From: Taenia hydatigena
Lineage: Eukaryota > Platyhelminthes > Cestoda > Cyclophyllidea > Taeniidae
Direction: 5' to 3'
DNA: 64,000 bases
Assembly: GCA_036345935.2 (NCBI GenBank)
Contig: JADWOT020000004.1
Coordinates: 17,415,423-17,479,422 of the forward strand
A program made the position numbers and the translations under genes. Position 1 is the first letter of the stretch; each line of letters opens with the position of its first letter. This document shows positions 57,563-64,000 of the stretch, piece after piece. The notes beneath the pieces are model-generated. The model was not told the DNA's origin. It saw nothing but the letters and a program-made list of their open reading frames with translations, and did no database searches.

Positions 57563-59349
57563 CTACGAGGAGTTGTTTTTTAAATAAACAATATGCGGAA
57601 GACTTTTTCCCAACTATATTCAAAGAGACACTTGGTATGCATCTGTGAGAGAAGGCAAATGATTAATTGTACGGCTAGTTAACAAATTGCTAGGAGTAAA
57701 TTGAAGAAACATCTCCACCTTCTAACCCGCATATACGTACAATCACATGTGTGTAGGCGCAGAATTTCACTAAAACACCTGTTCTAGATCAAGACTACCA
57801 AAAAGGAGCTACACAATGAATACGGCAAGGCATTGTTCATGCTCTGATCGCATTTGAACAGTCAATTGGAGTACACCCTTCCTTTAGAGTACAATTCCAA
57901 TTAAAGGAGAGCTCCGCTTCTCTTGTAAATAGTTACTCAGGTAAGGAGAGATATATTGATGCTTCCAATATCGCTTCCATCTCTCTGAATCAGTCCCAAT
58001 CAATAGGCTTAAGTTTTCTCTTCAGTTCTATTTTACGGCTTTGACTTGTCCTTGCTAAGTTTAAGAATGCTTGCAAATAAATCTGACACTGAACGACATT
58101 AAGTCCACAAGTTATTTTACATTCGTCGACATCGTCAGCCTGTCCCGAACCGATTCAAGGCAAAGAGGCTGTTGGAATCTTTAGCCTATCAGCAAATATA
58201 TTTGACCTGTCTCGACGAAGCTCAATCCATGCGTTCACATATAATTGAGGAATAAACCACTCATTTTTTCAAGCTAACGATTTAACGCACTATATTCATA
58301 TTAATTTCGGGCATTTTCGCCACAAACTGTGATTTCATAAAGGTAAGCTAAGACAAGAGTTTACGCGAAAGGGCTCGATAATTCTGCGAATTTCGCATCA
58401 GCTCTAGCAAACATGCGTACTGATGATCGGGCAAATCCTATGATGCAATCCTAATTTTTACTAATGCCGAAGTTGCAAGTTATACGCGAATCGTTACACT
58501 AGAGCGTATTCATATTCCTCTTTCTTAAATTTTCAAAATAGATGCCCCAATTAGACGATTACAACTATTATATGTTACATGCACATTAGAAAAAGAGAAA
58601 ACTCACAGAAAAAAGCAGCTAGGTGAATGAAAGAGATTAGATGGAACCATGTGCATCAAATCGACACCACAGTCTACAGGAGCTTAGTTGTCTGTGCAAA
58701 CGTTTATTAGAGGGACTCTAAAACCTTAGATGGTTGCCAATTTTGGCATCTATTATTCAACGTTGGACGTGCCGAAACATTAAACTCACACTGGAAGCAG
58801 ACCGTAGGGTAAGGGGAATAAACCTGACTGAATTAAATACGTCATCATTGATGCAGTCAAATCAAAGTAGTTGGGTAGCCTTCAAACACTATCGTAACAT
58901 TATTAAAAAAGTGGTGCGTTAGGAAAGAATGTGGCGGCATTTGCCATCACAGATGCTTTTACGCTCTTACTGATACCGACGCATATAAGATCTGGATCAA
59001 ATGCACGACAATGAGATTCCATACAGCAAATACAATGTATTAGCACAAATAAATTCACAATTCATTTAGTTTGTTCTGATTACATTCTAATGAAATGCAT
59101 GGTGTTCATGCAAAGTGTGTTCTACTTAACAGATACAAAGGGCGACACCGAGTGGGTGATAGTGGGTGCTGCTGCTGTCCTTGTTGTCCTTTTGTTGACA
59201 ATTGAGTTGAATTTACCACTTTGCAATGTAAAGATAGCGTGAGGACATGTTCTCATTTGTACCTTGAGAGGCATCGCGTTCAACAAGACATCCTCCTTCG
59301 TGTGCGGTCATTGTAGTGTTCAGCAATACTATGGTAGTGACGTCAAAGT
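57563..59349. other. Non-coding region
   Basis: AT-rich, no recognised features. The small frame at 58734-58922 is unsupported. Confidence 0.4.
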
Positions 59350-59885
59350 ATCGTCAGAATGGCGAGTGATGGAAGTAGGCCACTTTTCCACACAATAAGC
59401 GATGTGCTCGAATAGAGCCTAACTTGCCGTCATGAATGAGAACAATACACTCGGCCACTCGCATGGCATCGGTGGAAGAAGGCTCAAGTCCAAGTCCGCA
59501 ACCACCCTTTTTCATCTTCGTTTTCATATGCTTCCTCGTCTTCCTCATCGCGCTGCTTGCTCACCGCATTTGTCCCAAACGTTGAAAATGACATCTGTCA
59601 TTGTCTCTTTGATGCTACGCAACACGTTCAGTCCTGATATTTTTCCCACATCTGTCATCGTCTGGCGTTCGTCATCACCGAATTACGCCAATACTATGAT
59701 GACCGCATCTATCACATTCCTACCTATATGCGCATCCGCCTTCTTCTTCATCCTCAACAACACCACAACCAAGATGTCCCACTCAACTAACCGCCATCTT
59801 AGTGCAGTGTTTTGCCTTGAAGTCCTAGTTCTTACTCAAAAATTTGCAGTTTTGAATGGCCAGCAATTCATGTCGGACCGCACTA
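59350..59885 (-). pseudogene. HSP70 pseudogene 4
   Basis: Read from 59885 on the minus strand: VRSDMNCWPFK, then KMKKKADAHIGRNVIDAV, a stop, DDERQTMTDVGKISGLNVLR and a VLFSFMTAS-type remnant of the ATPase core. Many stops and frame changes. It is head-to-head with pseudogene 5, mirroring the pair at 38.6-40.2 kb. The plus-strand open frame at 59432-59902 is its shadow. Confidence 0.85.
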
Positions 59886-60315
59886 TCTCATTGCAGAAAT
59901 GATGCTAGTAGAAATGGCAATTATGTTATTCAAGAAAAAAGATTACTTACTAAAGACGATACTCGAGCTCGAAGTCATAACAGAAAGCGACACTAGAGGA
60001 CGTGAGGACGGCCGACTTAGTACTCATGGTCGACCGCACACTTCCAGTCATGAGTCAATACCTCGACAGTTCTACACTGCCGCATTTCTGCCAACCGCAA
60101 TTGAAATTGAATAGATAGCTCTGCTCACTTGGAGACAATTCACTCCACAGTCTACATTGTGGGTCACCAGCTGCAGCCAACAGGATAAAGCATCAGCGAT
60201 TTTACAGACACATTTGTTGTGTGATGAGATGCAGGTAATAGTTAAGGATCGTAGCCATCGTGAACACCATTATTAGCAAACTAAACGTGTGAGGGCTGTT
60301 CTCTGCTACACAAGC

Positions 60316-61560
60316 ATGTCAACAGGTCCAGCTATCGGCATTGACTTGGGAACTACCTTCTCGTGCGTCGGTGTTTTCCACTACGTCAAGGTTGAAATCA
60401 TAGCTAATGACCAGGGTGGCCAGACAATGTCAAGTTGTGTCGCCTTCACGGATAAGGAATATCTCATCAGTGATGCCAAACAAATCTGGGCGAACATGAG
60501 CCCCACCAACACAGTGTTTGAAGCAGAGCGTCTGATTGGACTTCGTTTTGACGATGGAAAAGTACAAGTCTACGCAACGCGCTGGCCATTCAAAGCAATG
60601 AATGCCAATACGTCTCAATTCAAAGCATTTTAAAGCCTAGACGATTCGATTAATTTGCTTTTGAAGTAAAGAAATATGGCAGAGGCGTATAGGATAGAAA
60701 AGTTGACAGATGCAGTGATCACATTGTCGGCGTACCTCGATGATAACCAACGTCAGGTGGTGATAGAGGAAGAAAATATATGAGTTTTGAACGTGTTACG
60801 CCTCATCAATGAGCCATGGCTGTTGCTACTGCTAACGACTTGGAGTATCTTCGATGTGTCCCTCCTGTCGACTATTGATGCCTTGCACTTGGGTAGTGAG
60901 GATTCGATTATTGATGGGTAAACTGACTTTTTGAGAAAGTTCAAGCAAGAGCGTGACGAAAGGAGTAAAAAATAATGAGACGTGCATCAACCGTCTGAGA
61001 AGGGTGTGAGAGATGACGAAAATGACTTTGAGTTGGACTGAATACGAGAGATTTTGTGTGGCGTTGTTGGTTGAGGGGATCGGTTCTTACGAGACGATAG
61101 TACATACCCTTCGTGAGCAGTTGCGAGTCAGCTTTTTCAGTAGGACGGTGGATTGGGTGAAGAAGACGTTGATTAAAGTGAAGGCACACTGGGTTGATGT
61201 CCATGAGGTTGTTTTGGCAAGTGGATCTATCGCCTTCTAGGATGCAGAAGTAGCTGCGAGACTTGTGCAGCGGCGATGAGTCAAAAGGTTGCTAAGAATG
61301 CAGAGAAACGTCGACGTCATCACTGCTGAGGGTTGTCTGTCTGTAGACGATCGTAACCAATGTGCTGAAGTTCAAGCAAACGAATGAAATGCAGGGTGGT
61401 AGTAAGATGACAGCGATAAATGTGCCAGAGAAGTACATCTTCTACACTAAAGCAGATATGATGCAACACGTGTCGGATAGCAAAACATCTGAGGCGATTA
61501 AAATCTATGCATTTACGATGTCTAGGAGGACGATCAAGTGAATGCACACTGACGGCAAGG
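60316..61560 (+). pseudogene. HSP70 pseudogene 5 (near full-length, decayed)
   Basis: ATG 60316 starts [20 protein letters not shown], an almost intact nucleotide-binding loop. The frame continues through [20 protein letters not shown] and [17 protein letters not shown] to RWPFKAM and stops at 60631. Later parts appear in changing frames: RTVDWVKKTLIKVKAHWVDV with HEVVLASGSIAF near 61138-61238 (substrate-domain entry), and IKIYAFTMS near 61500-61525. The number of breaks rules out a functional chaperone. Confidence 0.88.
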
Positions 61561-61810
61561 GCCCTAAAAGTCTGCAGGGTGGCAGGCAAAATGCTAGATG
61601 GGATGTGTAGCTCAGCACATCAAAGGAAAGCTCTGATTTGTAAGCGCTTAGTAGGGAAAATAAAATGAAATAAATTAAACATTATTTCATCCCCTTTTGT
61701 TCGACTCTTAAAAATGCAAAGCTGCGAAACACGGAATCATGATTACCTGGATGCTGGTGTCTACATTTACCCATTTGATTGAGATAAGATAGGAGAATAG
61801 TTTAAGCATA

Positions 61811-62565
61811 CCCGTTACTTCATCGATCCATTCAACATCTGCAAACAGCCACGTCTAGTGGGTTCTACATCGCGAATGTAAACCCGCCTTCGTGGCATCC
61901 GACAGCCACATTAACTGAGCCGTTGCGACGGGAATGACGGACCACTTGGTGGTGGTAGCTGCATCGAGACTGGTTATTGTGAAACGGAGTGAGCCAATCA
62001 ACGGCCTGGCAAAGCTCTTAAGCACAGATGAAAATGAGTCGCATGCGCCAACCAATTAAGCGTTAGTGCTTGCACCAACGTGCCTCGTAAACTGCTTGCC
62101 AAATAGCAAAATGTGCTTATGCGCCAACTTCGTTAAGTACTACTCCATTTGGGCATCGGATTTCGCATTCATTTTGCAAACCCGCTTCTACCACTACGAA
62201 CCAACAATGGGCACTGAATATTTAACAGTGTCCGTTACTCAGTAATCAATGTCACCATATCAATCCACTCAGCAGTAGCAAACTATCACGCTAGAGATGT
62301 TAACTTACTCACCTGGCGCCTGATGGGCTCAACAACTAAACGGTAGCAATTTACAATGAAAGGCTGTGTAGCGACAGTAGCTACATTGAGATTAGTCATT
62401 GTGCACCGGCGCGACACAATCAACCGCCCATGAAAGCAGTCAATTAAAACTAAAAGCGAGACAAGTGTACCAGCGAATGAAGTGGTAATGCTTGTTTCAA
62501 CGTGTCTCTTTAACTGCCTCTCAAACAGCTAAATGCATTCCTGCGTCAACTTCGTTAAATACCAT
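61811..62565. repeat. Diverged tandem duplication (two ~340-bp units)
   Basis: Units 61811-62150 and 62231-62565 share ordered words: CCGTTACT, ATCCA-TCA, GTAGCT-CAT-GAGA, CAATCAACGGCC/CAATCAACCGCC, CAACGTG-CTC-T-AACTGC and CAACTTCGTTAA. Their spacing is similar. A shorter related patch follows HSP70 pseudogene 2 at about 40800. No coding potential is apparent. Confidence 0.6.
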
Positions 62566-63059
62566 TTTAACGGAGACGTGGACTTCTGAAGTCGGCTTTG
62601 CTGATTCGAAAGATACTAGGCTGAAAGACATTAGCCTGAGTAGTGGGTAGACCCATAAGATTTAGGTCTTGATTTTGTGTTGCATAAATTTGCCTTTCAA
62701 TCAAATGGGATTGTGTGAAATGAGATCTACCAAGCCAACGCAAAACTTTAAACTGCTAACCAAAAATTTTATTATCTTTGCTAAGCAGACCGCATTCAGC
62801 AAGTTAAAAATAGGAAGGCTAAATAACTGCTGCATAATTTGGGCTTAATTGAAATAAATCCTTTGGAATGAATGATGCTCATCGTGAGTAACGACCTCTG
62901 TATCCATTTGTTGCTTCTTTTATTCAGCAATCATTCCTATAAATGGAAGTCGCACATATTTTGGAGTTGTGAGAAAAGCTGAGTCCTCACACGTAAAGAT
63001 TAATGCGAGTAGGAAGGCAATTAGGAGGTCAAAGGGGAGGACGGCAGGCGGATGCACAA

Positions 63060-63390
63060 ACAGCTTGCTTTATGCTAAACTTTCCTTAGATCTGATTAAC
63101 TGCTGCGCAGTTCGCAGTACAAATTCAGCATTTAACGCTACTTCTTACTACCATCCTTGTGGTAAAACGTTCGATTTATGTTCCTTCAGCTAAGAGCCCT
63201 CTTAAACTTCTGCATGTGTATTACGATGCCTCGTTCATAATCACAAGCTGCATCCAATGAGGCCTTTTGGCAAGACCTCGACTTGGAGATAGAGGCAGGC
63301 CGACCCATTTTAAAAACTATTCTTAGCCTCATCAGCGGCAGCACTGTGAAAGTGATATGTGTGCCAGTCTGCCTCAGCCTTGCTCACAAA
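63060..63390. repeat. Segmental-duplication flank, copy 2
   Basis: Partner of 41640-42060, same orientation, about 21.3 kb away. The 62969-63193 open frame inside it is unsupported. Confidence 0.6.
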
Positions 63391-64000
63391 TTTTACATGG
63401 CCGAACGTTTCTCTAAGGACATGTAAGCTATACATTTTTTTCATTCATTCAATTTCAGTAGCCTACTAGAACTGTTTTGCCAGAAATCAAACAGCCTTGC
63501 TTTTAAGTGCCTTTACGTGTAACAACAGCTTCCTTTCCGATGCGCTTGCAAGTCTTGCTTCTTTTCTAAAAAACAAGCCACCCATATTGCATGTCATTCT
63601 GTTGCATCAAAGGATATCGTGTTGCATCGCTTTAAAATAGACAAACCTCGACCGAACTTGCCTTTCAGCTTTCAATTTGTAGACACCCGCATCTAAAGGC
63701 ACAATGCTCACACAAACGAATAGAAAATGAGTACACAAAAACGCTCAAAGATATCACTTTTGCTAACAACTAATCACCGTTACTCGACTAGCTTCTTTTA
63801 ATTTATCCATTCAATTGCTCGTTCATCGTAAAACACACTACTAGCGCCATTGATCATTCATTGACCACTCTTTTATTGATAACAAGAGTACTCCTTTGTG
63901 CTCCCTTTCCATTTTCAATCAGCATGTCATGTCGTGTCAAGTGCCAAATTTTGTTAGTCTTTAATGTTGATCAGGACAGCATCTAACAATCACACGTTTG
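63391..64000. other. Non-coding tail of the window
   Basis: AT-rich sequence to the window edge with no recognised gene, RNA or repeat. Confidence 0.4.

Noticed and set aside
60289..60633. Treating the clean HSP70 N-terminal frame as a gene
   Set aside because: The rest of HSP70 follows immediately in broken frames, so this is the best-preserved part of a pseudogene.

Overview
The window is eukaryotic nuclear DNA, most likely from a parasitic flatworm and probably a taeniid tapeworm. The genes are split by introns, several only 31-36 bp long. The proteins are animal-type and mostly mitochondrial or housekeeping. Three insertions look like the short LTR elements (TRIMs) known from taeniids, and decayed HSP70 copies are abundant, as in Taenia and Echinococcus. 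The genus assignment is inference; there is no rRNA or mitochondrial marker here.

Layout. 71-2009: MRRF (+) and TMEM256 (-) converge, both complete in my models. 6085-13830: UCKL1 (-), 11 coding exons, a uridine kinase domain fused to a UPRT-like domain. 15082-15952: one truncated TRIM and one solo LTR, in the space between divergent UCKL1 and ATPAF2. 16719-18137: ATPAF2 (+), six exons. 20452-21259: a complete TRIM with both LTRs and a 5-bp target-site duplication. 23399-26722: a minus-strand gene combining a damaged RING finger with three RRM domains; the first and third RRM exons are clear duplicates. 34048-34345: a 7SL (SRP) RNA gene. The rest is AT-rich sequence with pseudogenes: five decayed HSP70 copies, degraded relics of the RING/RRM gene, a 5'-truncated 7SL copy, and two unrecognised broken coding sequences (29.6-30.2 kb and 47.7-48.95 kb).

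Large-scale structure. Five or six sequence pairs lie in the same order and orientation in two halves of the window, offset by about 19.5-26 kb: RING/RRM exons, their upstream flank, a weak coding relic, 7SL, a head-to-head HSP70 pair and a 3' flank. This suggests an old, unequal tandem segmental duplication of about 20 kb whose second copy has decayed further.

Function. MRRF (ribosome recycling in mitochondria) and ATPAF2 (F1-ATPase assembly) act in mitochondria, and TMEM256 is a small membrane protein. UCKL1 belongs to pyrimidine salvage and 7SL to protein targeting. I see no pathway linking the neighbours. Splice sites were set by eye from reading frame, phase and family similarity; transcript data would confirm them.
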